Source of the DNA: Bin87 sp963668585
GTDB lineage: Bacteria; Chloroflexota; Dehalococcoidia; Lucifugimonadales; UBA3495
Direction: 5' to 3'
Length of the DNA: 64,000 nt
Assembly: GCA_963668585.1 (NCBI GenBank)
Contig: OY764869.1
Coordinates: 992,001 to 1,056,000, forward strand
A program made the position numbers and the translations under genes. The notes beneath the pieces are model-generated. The model did not search any database and was not told where the DNA came from. It saw only the letters and a list, made by a program, of their open reading frames with translations. Position 1 is the first letter of the stretch. Each line of letters begins with the position of its first letter. Below, one piece after another: positions 25,267-33,582 of the stretch.

Positions 25267-25929
25267 CTATGGTATTACCCCTGCTGCGAGATTGGACAAG
25301 CACTCTGGACAAGTGATGCGTTCCGATTCCTTCACGTCGTCTACCATTTGTGGGTTTATGGATTCCCGTGCCGCTCCGCATCGGTAGCGATACGTTTCAG
25401 TGTGATAGCGACCTTGTTTATCAGAAGAGATGACGTGCTTGCCGTGCACCAACGGCTCTCGTGATACGTAGTCCTCGCCCAACCAGTCCCCTACCAAATT
25501 GCTTCGAATGAAGGTTAAGTCCTCGATGAGTCGAGAGACGCTGTACATCAACTTATTCCTGCACACCATGCACGTGATTCCATGGAGGTCTATCAGTACC
25601 GCGCGCAGGTTGTCTTCGTCGGGCGGGTCAAAGGGGTAACCGTCCGGCTCAATGGATCGCCAACGCGGTCCGTACATCTTCCGGCCGGACTTAATTCTTA
25701 GTCCGCAAAGCGTCTCACCGCCGTATTCGATGAAGTTCCGCTCTGGTGGTGCCTTGCCTATCCCGCGCATGCCGCTACCGAATTGCCATAACTCGTCGAT
25801 TTCAAATCCTCCCTCATAGCCTACCCACCGGACGCAGTGGTTGCGCGCCGGGTCGACGTACCAATCCGTCGGCGATGTTACTTCATGCGGCGGATTCCTC
25901 AGATATTTATCCCAAAAAACCACGATCAA
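25267..25929 (-). CDS. hypothetical protein with a Cys-rich C-terminal half
   Basis: A 220-residue protein, N-terminus rich in Trp/Tyr (WYVDPARNHCVRWVGYEGG). The second half has CMVC, then YRYRCGAA, then a final CPEC, spaced like a zinc-binding treble clef or ribbon (about residues 120, 185 and 212). I do not recognise the family. Composition is AT-richer than neighbouring chromosomal genes, and it lies in the accessory stretch between nadB and the capsid island, so it may be horizontally acquired. Confidence 0.6.
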   Translation of the reverse strand: MIVVFWDKYLRNPPHEVTSPTDWYVDPARNHCVRWVGYEGGFEIDELWQFGSGMRGIGKAPPERNFIEYGGETLCGLRIKSGRKMYGPRWRSIEPDGYPFDPPDEDNLRAVLIDLHGITCMVCRNKLMYSVSRLIEDLTFIRSNLVGDWLGEDYVSREPLVHGKHVISSDKQGRYHTETYRYRCGAARESINPQMVDDVKESERITCPECLSNLAAGVIP

Positions 25930-26154
25930 TTCTCCTTTCTTCTCTCGTTATATTGCCGGTTGTGCCTTGATAGACATAGGTTCAACTCCCATGACCGATG
26001 CAGCAAGCGTATTATTCGCACGAACACGTGGACATTCGCCACCATTCGTTGGGCATCCATTTTATATGTCGCGGCGGAGCGACTACTGCCGACCGAAATC
26101 CGCCCGACATAGTAGGAAACGGGCACTACGCACGCTCGTCGCCAGTACTCCCGA

Positions 26155-26394
26155 CTATTCCGCGTCAATCAGTGCTTGCAGTCCGCCACGACCGATACCC
26201 GTCTGCTTTGGGCCGAGGATTGCGGCCAGCGTTCCGTTGGGCAGAGGGGCGGATTTGTCTGGGATTACGGTAGTGCGTGGGCGATTTTCGCCGGGGAATT
26301 GCTTGTGAAAGAATATGCCATGGTTGGCACGGCGGCCCCGCATCCACCCGTCACGCTCCAACAGGCGCATCAACTCACGCCCCGATATATTCAA
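26155..26394 (-). CDS. hicA: HicA-family toxin, second pair
   Basis: A 79-residue HicA. The opening SGRELMRLLERDGW is the classical HicA start, followed by RRANHGIFFHK, where the His of ANHGIFF corresponds to the catalytic position, and a strand/helix end. The TTG start at 26394 overlaps the end of hicB by 20 bases, implying coupled translation; a later ATG (MRLLERDGW) is an alternative. Together with hicB it forms a second HicBA module, unrelated in sequence to the one at 11.2 kb. Confidence 0.75.
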   Translation of the reverse strand: MNISGRELMRLLERDGWMRGRRANHGIFFHKQFPGENRPRTTVIPDKSAPLPNGTLAAILGPKQTGIGRGGLQALIDAE

Positions 26395-26713
26395 GATCGC
26401 TGCCTACGGCAATGGCGAATCCGGCCTGCTCAGGTTGACGCACCGGGCGAACGGGAACCTCATTGTAGGCCAAGTATCCTTTGATGTCGGTGATCCGTTC
26501 AACCTCGTTCAGTTGCAACTGCACTGCTTCCTGCGTTTCAATCCGAGCCTGATCCAACGTGTCGGCGAATGCCGACGTGCCCAACTCGTCGCAGATACCC
26601 ACCCATTGATCTCCTTCCTGACTGTAGGTACAGGTAAGGGTGATAGCGAAATCCAGGGAACCCTGGGCGTCGCTGTGAAATATCTGGATAGTTTCTCGGG
26701 CGGCTTCAACCAT
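26375..26713 (-). CDS. hicB: HicB-family antitoxin, second pair
   Basis: A 112-residue protein with the HicB-like partial RNase-H fold: FAITLTCTYSQEGDQWVGICDELGTSAFADTLDQARIETQEAVQLQL. The N-terminal 20 residues and the C-terminal 35 are specific to this copy. It comes first in its operon and overlaps hicA. It stands directly upstream, in opposite orientation, of the capsid island, as stability modules often do beside mobile DNA. Confidence 0.72.
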   Translation of the reverse strand: MVEAARETIQIFHSDAQGSLDFAITLTCTYSQEGDQWVGICDELGTSAFADTLDQARIETQEAVQLQLNEVERITDIKGYLAYNEVPVRPVRQPEQAGFAIAVGSDLEYIGA

Positions 26714-26873
26714 GGTCCGGCCTCAAAGTAACAGGCTACGGTCATTGTATCGTAAATCAAGATCGCCCAAATGAATTTCCGCGCCAGTGACACCGCCCCG
26801 TTGACGCGCCGGCGACACGCGCGTTAGCCTGAACTAAATCACACGAAACATCTGCCGGTGGGACTGACCTGAC

Positions 26874-26898
26874 GCCGGGTCGGTTCCGCCGGCTTTTT
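26874..26898 (+). terminator. hairpin with T-run before the capsid island
   Basis: GCCGG at 26874-26878 pairs with CCGGC at 26889-26893 and is followed directly by TTTTT. No plus-strand gene precedes it closely, so it may be a relic of a lost upstream gene or an insulator for the island. Confidence 0.45.
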
Positions 26899-26955
26899 GC
26901 TGGCTACGCTCAACCGATTCGTCGTCGCGCCGGCACAATTTGCAAGGAGGTTGCG

Positions 26956-27876
26956 ATGATGAATGAGGGCCGGTGGCCTGATCCGGCGGACGGCCGTGTC
27001 GCCATGCTGCGGGCGTTATCCGCGTTTGGCCGCGGCGTCGGCGACGCCCCGATGGTGTGTAAGTGGGGGACGCTGGCGGCCCCCGTGGTTCGACAGGCTC
27101 ACCATGAGCGGGGGGATGCTCACCACCAGCGTGATGGGGCTCGCCACGAATGGGGGGATGCTCGCCACGAACGGGGGGATGGTCGCCACCAACGTGATGG
27201 TACTCGCCGCGAACGTGATGGTGCTTGCCACGAATGGGATGATGCTTGCCACGAACGGGGGGATGCTCGCCACGAGCGGGGGGATGCTCGGCATGAGCGG
27301 GATGGTGGTCGGCAGGGGCAGGATGGCTCTTACCGTGAGCGACAACGGGCGGGCTACGGGCGGGCGCCCGCTGGCCCTGAGCCTGTCGAAGGGCGGACTC
27401 TCCAGCAACGTGATGGTGGCGGCGCGCTGACGTTCGTGGCGTCCACGGACGCGGTGGACCGGCACGGCGACACCGTGGCTCCCGAGGGTTGGCGTCTGGA
27501 TGCCTACCGCGAAAACCCCGTGGTGCTGTGGGCTCACGACTACCGCCGGCCAGCCATCGGGCGGACCCAATCGGTGTGGCGGGACGGCGGCGCGCTGCTG
27601 GCCCGCCTGGAGTTCGCCCCCACCGAGTTCGCCCGGGAGGTGGAGGGCCTGTACCGCCAGGGTTACCAGCAGGGCGTGTCCGTGGGATTCCGCCCGCTGC
27701 GTTTCGAGGAGCGGCGCGATTCCCGCACCGGCGCGTTCCTGGGCATCCGTTTCCTGGAGCAGGAACTGCTTGAGATCAGCGCGGTGCCCGTGCCAGCCAA
27801 CCGGGGCGCGTTGCTGACCCGGCGGTCGGACGCCGCAACGCAGGTGGTCGGGCTATTGCGCGGGTTGCGACCGTAG
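26956..27876 (+). CDS. HK97-family prohead maturation protease with a repetitive N-terminus
   Basis: A 306-residue protein. The protease domain occupies about residues 155-306 (ALTFVASTDAVDRHGDTVAPEGW, VVLWAHDYRRPAIG with the catalytic His, GVSVGFRP with the Ser, ELLEISAVPVPAN). Family members usually begin at this domain; here about 150 residues precede it, including a REP-encoded VVRQAHHER and about eleven 7-residue repeats of the type GDARHER (residues 53-129), then another REP-like piece (GPEPVEGR). ATG 26956 follows GGAGG. Active-site residues remain intact, so the protease could still process the capsid protein of the next gene. Confidence 0.88.
   Translation: MMNEGRWPDPADGRVAMLRALSAFGRGVGDAPMVCKWGTLAAPVVRQAHHERGDAHHQRDGARHEWGDARHERGDGRHQRDGTRRERDGACHEWDDACHERGDARHERGDARHERDGGRQGQDGSYRERQRAGYGRAPAGPEPVEGRTLQQRDGGGALTFVASTDAVDRHGDTVAPEGWRLDAYRENPVVLWAHDYRRPAIGRTQSVWRDGGALLARLEFAPTEFAREVEGLYRQGYQQGVSVGFRPLRFEERRDSRTGAFLGIRFLEQELLEISAVPVPANRGALLTRRSDAATQVVGLLRGLRP
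27085..27111. repeat. REP element in the protease N-terminus
   Basis: The same GTGGTTCGACAGGCTCACCA-type repeat as in nadB, read in the same frame (VVRQAHHER). It directly borders the minisatellite that starts at 27112. Confidence 0.85.
27112..27342 (+). repeat. 21-bp minisatellite encoding His/Arg-rich heptads
   Basis: About eleven 21-bp units, each encoding a variant of G/D-D/G-A/G/T-R/C/H-H/R-E/Q-R/W. Several are identical (GDARHER three times). Units differ mainly by point changes, and the array begins exactly where the REP ends. The frame is preserved through the array. Confidence 0.85.
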
Positions 27877-27939
27877 GGGTGGGTTTGAAATCCACCCTGG
27901 CATGACCAATCCGCCACTACGTCACCATCTGCCTCATAT

Positions 27940-27963
27940 AGGGGCGAGGCATGCCTCGCCCCC
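27940..27963. repeat. palindromic repeat, GGGGCGAGGCATGC family
   Basis: A near-perfect palindrome with arms AGGGGCGAGGCA. It lies in the gap between protease and capsid genes, beside a diverged copy of the GGGCGGGTTT palindrome at about 27876-27898. Chromosomal repeats inside the island suggest long residence. Confidence 0.75.
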
Positions 27964-28029
27964 TCCATCCTCGACGACAACACACTCAAAAAACGTACCC
28001 ACGCCTATTGCAAAGGAGTTTGCAAGTCT

Positions 28030-29361
28030 ATGACCCTTTCAACCTGGGAACTGGAAACCATCAAGAACGAAGTCGCCGAGGTGCGCGATTTCTACCGTCA
28101 GCGTCTCGACGCCGACATCCCGCCGCTGCAGGAGGAACTGTCCCGCCTCAGCCGCGCCGTCGGCGATCTGACCGAGAAGCAGCGGGCCGGCGAGCGTCAG
28201 GCCATGCTGGCGCGATACGGGAACCCGGGCGACCGTCCCCGCGTGCCCTTCGGCAAGTACCGGGGCATGGACGCGCTGGACCTGGCCTGCGTGCGCAGCG
28301 TCCTCGCGTCCCAGCAGCGTGAGCCGGGCGACACCAACCCGCGTCTGCTGGCCGACTGGCAGGCGAACCTGAAGGCCGCCATGGACAGCACCACCGCCGG
28401 CAGCGGCGACGAACTGGTCGCCACCGGCGAGGCCGCCGCGTTGTGGGCCGACATCAACGTGGACACTCACGTGGCGTCGCTGTTCACCCGGGTGGATATG
28501 CCCACCAACCCCTTTGAGATTCCCCTGCAACTGGGCAGCGTGTCCTGGTATCCGGGCGCGGAGAACACCGCTTCCACCGAAACGGCGCTCACCACGGCGC
28601 GGCAGACACTGACCGCTCACGAGTTGGTGGCCGAGGTGCCGTGGTCGCTGACCCTCGAGGAGGACGCGGTGATCGCCATGGCCGCGGAGGTTCGCAGCAC
28701 GCTGGTGCGCAACGCCGTTGAGGTCATTGACGACGTGCTGCTCAACGCCGACCGCACGACCCAGAACAACATCAACGCCGACGGCGCGACCATCGCAGCG
28801 TCAACGGCCGGCAAGGCGCACTGGCTGCTGGGATTCGACGGCCTGCTGCACCTGCCCCTGGTGGACAACACCGGGCAGGGCAACGACCACGCCGCCGCGC
28901 CCAGCGCCGATATGTTCAACGAGGCCCGGGGTCTGCTGGGCAAATACGGCGTGCGTCCATCGGAGTTGGCCTACATCGCGGACGTGGGCACCTACATCAA
29001 GTCGTTGGCCGTCGGCGAGTTCCGCACGCTGGACAAACTGGGGCCCCTGGCAACCCTGCTCAACGGCCAGTTGGCCCAGGTGGACGGCATCCCCGTAATC
29101 GTCTCCGAGCAGATGGCGAAGTCGGACGCCGACGGCAAGGTGACCGATGGCGGCAACAGCAACACCAAGGGCCGCCTGCTGGCCGTCAACCGGACCCAGT
29201 GGCGCCTGGGCTTCCGCCGCGAGTTGATGATCGAAACGGCCCGCGACATCCAGAAGCGTCAGAACATCATGGTGGTGAGCATGCGTCTGGCGTTTATGGA
29301 ACGCACCGGCACCCGTTCGTCCGCGTCGCACACCGCTCTCCAGTACAACATCACGGTGTAG
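28030..29361 (+). CDS. HK97-family major capsid protein
   Basis: A 443-residue capsid protein. Residues 1-70 form a coiled-coil delta domain (IKNEVAEVRDFYRQRLDADIPPLQEELSRL) that would act as scaffold and be cut off by the protease. The rest has the HK97 pattern: an E-loop/spine region (MPTNPFEIPLQLGSVSWYP, TAHELVAEVPWSLTLEEDAVIAM), A-domain (LLGKYGVRPSELAYIADVG, LDKLGPLATLLNGQLAQVDGIPVIVSEQM) and end (RQNIMVVSMRLAFMERTG). An AAAGGAG site precedes ATG. It appears complete. Confidence 0.9.
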   Translation: MTLSTWELETIKNEVAEVRDFYRQRLDADIPPLQEELSRLSRAVGDLTEKQRAGERQAMLARYGNPGDRPRVPFGKYRGMDALDLACVRSVLASQQREPGDTNPRLLADWQANLKAAMDSTTAGSGDELVATGEAAALWADINVDTHVASLFTRVDMPTNPFEIPLQLGSVSWYPGAENTASTETALTTARQTLTAHELVAEVPWSLTLEEDAVIAMAAEVRSTLVRNAVEVIDDVLLNADRTTQNNINADGATIAASTAGKAHWLLGFDGLLHLPLVDNTGQGNDHAAAPSADMFNEARGLLGKYGVRPSELAYIADVGTYIKSLAVGEFRTLDKLGPLATLLNGQLAQVDGIPVIVSEQMAKSDADGKVTDGGNSNTKGRLLAVNRTQWRLGFRRELMIETARDIQKRQNIMVVSMRLAFMERTGTRSSASHTALQYNITV

Positions 29362-29410
29362 CAATCCGCATCCCTGCATTGGCACGATTCGATGGAACGG
29401 AGGAATCTGA

Positions 29411-30274
29411 ATGGCAAACGCCTACGCGGACCTGGCGACACTGAAGTCGCCGGCGGCGCTGAACGCGCCTGACAACACGCACGACGCCCGACTCCTTGGG
29501 ATGCTGGAAACCGCGTCCCGCTGGATCGACGGCTACTGCGGCCGGCAGTTCGCCGCAACCCACGGCGAGCGACGGTTCGATGGAACGGGCAAGCCATCGT
29601 TGACGGTGCCCGACCTGGTGGCGGTTGACCAACTGCGGGTGCGTGAGGCATCGGGAGAATGGCTTGTCTGGCCGTCGGGCGACTGGCTGCTGTACCCCCT
29701 GAACGCCGGCCCACGCGAACCGGGCGGCCGTCCGTATCGACGCATCATGCTGGCATCGGGGGCGCATCGACGGTTCCCCCTGAACCGGGGAGGCGTGAAA
29801 GTGCGGGGGGTCTGGGGGTACTGCGACGTCCGCGAAGATGCCGGACTGCGGGTCAGCAGCAACGCCGGCGTCACGGCGGATGATGGCCTGGTCACGGTGG
29901 AGGCCGACGACGACGCGGCGGCGGAACCGTCGGCCGGACACACCCTGCGCATCGGCGATGAGCAACTGTACGTGAGCGGCGTCACGTCTGACCAGCAGGG
30001 AGGGTTCACGCTGACCGTGCAACGCGGCGTCAACGGCACCGAGATGGCCGCCCACGCCGCTGGTGCGTCCGTTTCGGTGTACCGATACCCGAAGGGCGTG
30101 GCGGAAGCGTGCCTGTTGCAGGCCGCCGTCTGGTGGCGCGAGCGGTTGGGCGGGCCTTTCGGAAATCCGGAGGGTCCGTTGACGGCGGATGGCTGCGATG
30201 CGGTCGGCATCTCTCCAACGGTGCGGACGCTGCTCGCGCCGTATCGTCGCCGCTCGTCGATCCTGGGGGTGTGA
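29411..30274 (+). CDS. head-tail connector-like protein with an inserted beta domain
   Basis: A 287-residue protein. The N-terminal helices (YADLATLKSPAALNAPDNTHDARLLGMLETASRWIDGYCGRQF) and the C-terminal helix pair (YPKGVAEACLLQAAVWWRERLGG) resemble gp6-type connector proteins, which are about 100 residues. Between them is a beta-rich insertion of some 180 residues. The order after the capsid gene supports a connector role. GGAGGAATCTGA precedes ATG. Two bases separate it from the next gene. Confidence 0.68.
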   Translation: MANAYADLATLKSPAALNAPDNTHDARLLGMLETASRWIDGYCGRQFAATHGERRFDGTGKPSLTVPDLVAVDQLRVREASGEWLVWPSGDWLLYPLNAGPREPGGRPYRRIMLASGAHRRFPLNRGGVKVRGVWGYCDVREDAGLRVSSNAGVTADDGLVTVEADDDAAAEPSAGHTLRIGDEQLYVSGVTSDQQGGFTLTVQRGVNGTEMAAHAAGASVSVYRYPKGVAEACLLQAAVWWRERLGGPFGNPEGPLTADGCDAVGISPTVRTLLAPYRRRSSILGV

Positions 30275-30276
30275 GC

Positions 30277-30702
30277 ATGACCGGATACGCCAGCGCGGGC
30301 CGCAGCCACGTGGCCGTCGCGGACGCCGGAGGCGTGCTGCGGGACCTCTCGCCCTGGGTGGAACGCGCCGGGCCGTTGGGCAAGGCGCTGTCCGGACGCG
30401 ACGTCACCGGGGTCAACGACACGTCGGCGCGGACGGCGGCAGGTTTCGCTGTTGCCCAGGAGTTCACGCTGGCCGGCCGGTGGGATGACACGCCGGGCAT
30501 CGGGCCTGACGCCGTGCTGGCCGGCATCGTGGGGCGGTCGGTTAGCGTGCAGTACGGGCCGGCTGGCCGCGCGTCGGGACAGAGACGGGTATCGGGACAT
30601 TTCGTCTGCCTGTCCTACCGCATCACCAGCGAGACCGGGAAACCGGTGCGGTTTGAGGCCGCCTTCCGGCAGGATGGGCCGGTGGAGTTGGGGACGTGGT
30701 GA
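30277..30702 (+). CDS. putative tail-tube-like protein
   Basis: A 141-residue beta-rich protein. The opening SHVAVADAGGVLRDLSPWVERAGPLGKALSGRDVTGVND and the central FTLAGRWDDTPGIGPDAVLAGI resemble major tail or tail-tube proteins that follow connectors. The assignment depends mostly on gene order and size, so confidence is modest. The ATG at 30277 is two bases after the connector stop, within one operon. Confidence 0.5.
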   Translation: MTGYASAGRSHVAVADAGGVLRDLSPWVERAGPLGKALSGRDVTGVNDTSARTAAGFAVAQEFTLAGRWDDTPGIGPDAVLAGIVGRSVSVQYGPAGRASGQRRVSGHFVCLSYRITSETGKPVRFEAAFRQDGPVELGTW

Positions 30703-30713
30703 ATGCCGGCCAA

Positions 30714-31082
30714 TCAGTCGGCCGCCGCCACTTCCTCCGGAACGATGACGACGCGCCCGTCATCATCGTGGTGGTGTCTCATCAGCGAGTCTATGCGCGA
30801 GTTCAGGCCGATGAGCATACCCCTGATTTCGGCGGCTTGTTCGCGGAAGTTGGTCATCTGCTCTTCGATCCTTTCTATTCGATTCTCGATCCTTTCGATC
30901 CGACCCTCGAGGCCAGTGATGCGATCATTGAGGCCAGTGATGCGATTGTTGAGGCCGGTGATTTGACCTTCTACCCTGCCGACGGAGATGCTCAGCCGCA
31001 CCAGGGCACCGAACATAGCCACCAACAGGAGGGAGATGAAGGCCAGAAAGCCGTAGAGGATGTATAGCTCGGAGGGAGTCAT
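30714..31082 (-). CDS. single-helix membrane protein with a coiled coil, antisense in the island
   Basis: A 122-residue protein with one N-terminal membrane helix (YILYGFLAFISLLLVAMFGALV, about residues 7-28) and then a long coiled coil of 7-residue repeats (GQITGLNNRITGLNDRITGLEG, ERIENRIERIEEQ). It ends in a His/Asp cluster (HHHDDDGR) and an acidic tail. It lies on the strand opposite to the five virion genes, as morons do. The open frame reaches 31496, but the helix and a good fit start at 31082. A topologically similar protein is at 49017. Confidence 0.65.
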   Translation of the reverse strand: MTPSELYILYGFLAFISLLLVAMFGALVRLSISVGRVEGQITGLNNRITGLNDRITGLEGRIERIENRIERIEEQMTNFREQAAEIRGMLIGLNSRIDSLMRHHHDDDGRVVIVPEEVAAAD

Positions 31083-31166
31083 GTCAGGGACTGGTGTGCC
31101 GGTCGATAGCGCAATTGTGGCATATGCGAGCCATGGTTGCAAACGGCGCCGGTCGAAAGGATGAGC

Positions 31167-33191
31167 ATGGATACTGCTGCGAACCGGCCGGCGTTGCGCT
31201 GGCAAGCGTGGGTGGACTGGACCGGTCAGGGAATCTGGGGAACGGCTGACGGCGATATTTCCGGCGATGTGCTGGGCCTGCGCTGGCAGTGGGGCCGGCG
31301 CGGGTTGCCCGTGCCTGAATTCGCCCCGCCGGCAGAACTGGAGTTGACCCTGCGGAACGACGATCACCGCTACACGCCGGGAAATGCCGGCGGCCCACTG
31401 GCCGGCAATGTCCGCTCCGGACGGGAGGTCTGGCTGCGCGTCAGCCGAATCCACGACGGCTTCGCCACGTCCGGCGCGGCATCGACCGACCTGCATGGGC
31501 GGACCACATCGGACGGCGGCGCGCGGTGGGAGGTCATGGGCGTGGCCGGCAACGGTTTTGCCGTGTCGCAGGGAGAGGTCATGGGCGAGCCTGGAGGTTG
31601 GCCGCCGTCCAATTCGATAGCCACGCTGGACACGCAGGACCCGCTGGCGACCCTGACGGCGCGCTATCGACGCGGCAGCAATGGCCTGGGCGGGTTCGTG
31701 CTGCGCTGCACCTCGGCCAGCGACTGCCTGATCCTGCGGTTCACCGGCGACGCCACCATCCTGGAGCGGGTATCGGGACGTACTACAACCCTGCTATCCA
31801 CCGGCGCCGCTCTGGACAGCGCAACCTGGTATGACCTGGAGATTGAGCAACCGGGCGGCGGCGTGCGTGTCCACGCCACCAGATTGAATGAGGCCGGGGC
31901 GACGCGCCGGGAAATCCTGGCCGCCAGCGCGATTTCCGGCGCTCCGGACTCGGGGCGTCACGGCTTCTGGCACGGGTTTCGCAACATTCAGGACCGCTGG
32001 GGAGCGTTTGGCGTGGGCCGGAGCCTGTTCCGAGGCCGCATTGCGGCAATCGATCCGGATTACGACGCCGGCGTGTGTCGCCTCACTGCCACCGACGCGA
32101 TGGAGCGGTTGGAATCGACTCGCCTGCACCGGGCCCTGGCCGGCGCCCTGATGCGCTCGGGGGACGTGGCCGCGGCCATCTTGGGTTGGGCCGGCCTGAC
32201 CCCCGGCGACTACGCGCTGGATGCCGGCCGATTGCTCCTGACCGGCGGGCCGCGCTCGGTGTGGGATGTATCGGCCGGTCGCGCGATGCGCCGTTTGCAG
32301 CGTGAGGAGAACGGGCTGATCTATGCCGACGGGTTGGGCCGCATCCGCCTGGAAGCGGCATCGGCGCGGGCCGCCGTGCGCGGCCATGCGGATCCGCCGT
32401 CGCTGGCGGGGTTCTCGATTGGCGACACCGCCGACGCCGCGCCATATGTGGTGGCCCTGCGCCGGGACGACGGGGCTGACTCCGTGGAGGACTTGGTCGC
32501 GTTCCGCTACCGTCGTTCGTCGGACACAGGCCGGCAGATGGTGTGGGGCCTGAACGAAGCGTTGGAAATACCTGCTGGCGGCGAACGGTCGTTGCTGGCG
32601 TCGGTGGATGCCTGGGACGTGATCGCCGGAATCAATGCGCCGGTGGCCGGTACGGATTTCACCGCAACCGATGACGCCGCCGGAACGGGAACCGATGTGA
32701 CCGGCGACATCTCCGTTGAATTGCTCACCGAGGCGGAGTCCGGTGTTGCCGGCCGGGGGCACATGGTGCGCGTCCGCAACACGGGCATGGCAGTTGCCTG
32801 GCTGCAGAGCCTGGACCTGCACGCCGACCACTGCTGGCGGGCGCGAACCTCCAGCGCCGTCCGGTTGGAGTCGGCGGCCGGGCCGCCCGACGCTCGCCTG
32901 AAACGGGAACGCCTGGTGCAGTGCCGGTACGCCGACAACTACGCAACAGCACAGGGAGCGGCGGAGGCGAGGTTGGCGGAGCGGTCAACGCAGCGTCCCC
33001 AGATTGAGGTGTCGCTGCCGATTCACGGGGTCGGGAGCCACCGGGCGGTCGCCGAGGGCCGGTTGTCGGACGTGGTGGAGGTGTCGGCAGCGGCCCAGGG
33101 CATCGCCGGCGCCTGGCTGCTGGAAGGCATGGACGTGAGCATCCAGGGCGGCGGAGACGGCAACGCCTGCTGGTGGCTGACGGGGGTGTAG
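31167..33191 (+). CDS. large tail-tip/baseplate-like protein with a lectin-like insertion
   Basis: A 674-residue protein. Residues about 1-110 and 260-480 look like a baseplate hub/tail-tip scaffold (GDVLGLRWQWGRRGLPVPEF, LFRGRIAAIDPDYDAGVCRLTATDAMERL, AGRAMRRLQREENGLIYAD). A concanavalin-like beta sandwich seems to be inserted at about 130-250 (FVLRCTSASDCLILRFTGD, WYDLEIEQPGGGVRVHATRLNE), as in receptor-binding or glycan-binding tips. The C-terminus ends in WLLEGMDVSIQGGGDGNACWWLTGV. The ATG at 31167 has AAAGG. Function is inferred from position and fold resemblance. Confidence 0.6.
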   Translation: MDTAANRPALRWQAWVDWTGQGIWGTADGDISGDVLGLRWQWGRRGLPVPEFAPPAELELTLRNDDHRYTPGNAGGPLAGNVRSGREVWLRVSRIHDGFATSGAASTDLHGRTTSDGGARWEVMGVAGNGFAVSQGEVMGEPGGWPPSNSIATLDTQDPLATLTARYRRGSNGLGGFVLRCTSASDCLILRFTGDATILERVSGRTTTLLSTGAALDSATWYDLEIEQPGGGVRVHATRLNEAGATRREILAASAISGAPDSGRHGFWHGFRNIQDRWGAFGVGRSLFRGRIAAIDPDYDAGVCRLTATDAMERLESTRLHRALAGALMRSGDVAAAILGWAGLTPGDYALDAGRLLLTGGPRSVWDVSAGRAMRRLQREENGLIYADGLGRIRLEAASARAAVRGHADPPSLAGFSIGDTADAAPYVVALRRDDGADSVEDLVAFRYRRSSDTGRQMVWGLNEALEIPAGGERSLLASVDAWDVIAGINAPVAGTDFTATDDAAGTGTDVTGDISVELLTEAESGVAGRGHMVRVRNTGMAVAWLQSLDLHADHCWRARTSSAVRLESAAGPPDARLKRERLVQCRYADNYATAQGAAEARLAERSTQRPQIEVSLPIHGVGSHRAVAEGRLSDVVEVSAAAQGIAGAWLLEGMDVSIQGGGDGNACWWLTGV

Positions 33192-33582
33192 GGGGTTGGG
33201 CGAGAGGCGAGCGTTAAAACGAACGACCCTTGGCTTTGATCAATACCGGCGTTATTAAAGTTTACTTGAATCAGTCCGCCGACCAATAAAATGTAAGCGG
33301 GAAAACTTTAATCACAATCAATGCCATTTGCTGTGCATTCCCATGTAACCAGCATCGGTAGTGTCGGTCCTCCATTGGTTCCTGGACGCGTCCGTGGAGT
33401 GTCGAGCCCCAGTCGCACGGCGACCCTCTCCGTTATCAAATTTTCAGGCTCCAAATTTTGATTGCAGCCGGCGTTATTAAAGTTTGCCTAATGACGCCCG
33501 ACGCCATTAAAATATAACACTCCAACTTTTGATGTGCGGTTGCGTTTTGCAATTCGCCTGCGCGGCCATGGGATGTTGAACA
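33192..33582. other. repeat-bearing gap between the capsid island and fic
   Basis: A 391-bp AT-rich non-coding stretch. The 18-mer CCGGCGTTATTAAAGTTT occurs at 33246-33263 and 33468-33485, each followed about 36 bp later by CCA(A/T)TAAAAT. Part of it also occurs inverted (AAACTTTAAT, 33304-33313). The second unit is about 100 bases before fic, so these may be operators, or boundary repeats of the neighbouring mobile DNA. Confidence 0.6.

Larger units (their letters stand above)
26956..33191 (+). mobile_element. HK97-type capsid/tail island without terminase or portal
   Basis: Five collinear genes: prohead protease, major capsid protein, connector-like, a tail-type protein and a large baseplate/tip-like protein, with one small gene inserted on the opposite strand. 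No terminase, portal, tape-measure, integrase, lysis or replication gene lies within 7 kb either side. It is either a remnant prophage or a domesticated capsid module. Flanks: HicBA on the left and a repeat-rich gap plus Fic on the right. Confidence 0.75.

Noticed and set aside
26956..33191. Complete prophage
   Set aside because: No terminase, portal, tape measure, integrase, lysis or replication genes were found.
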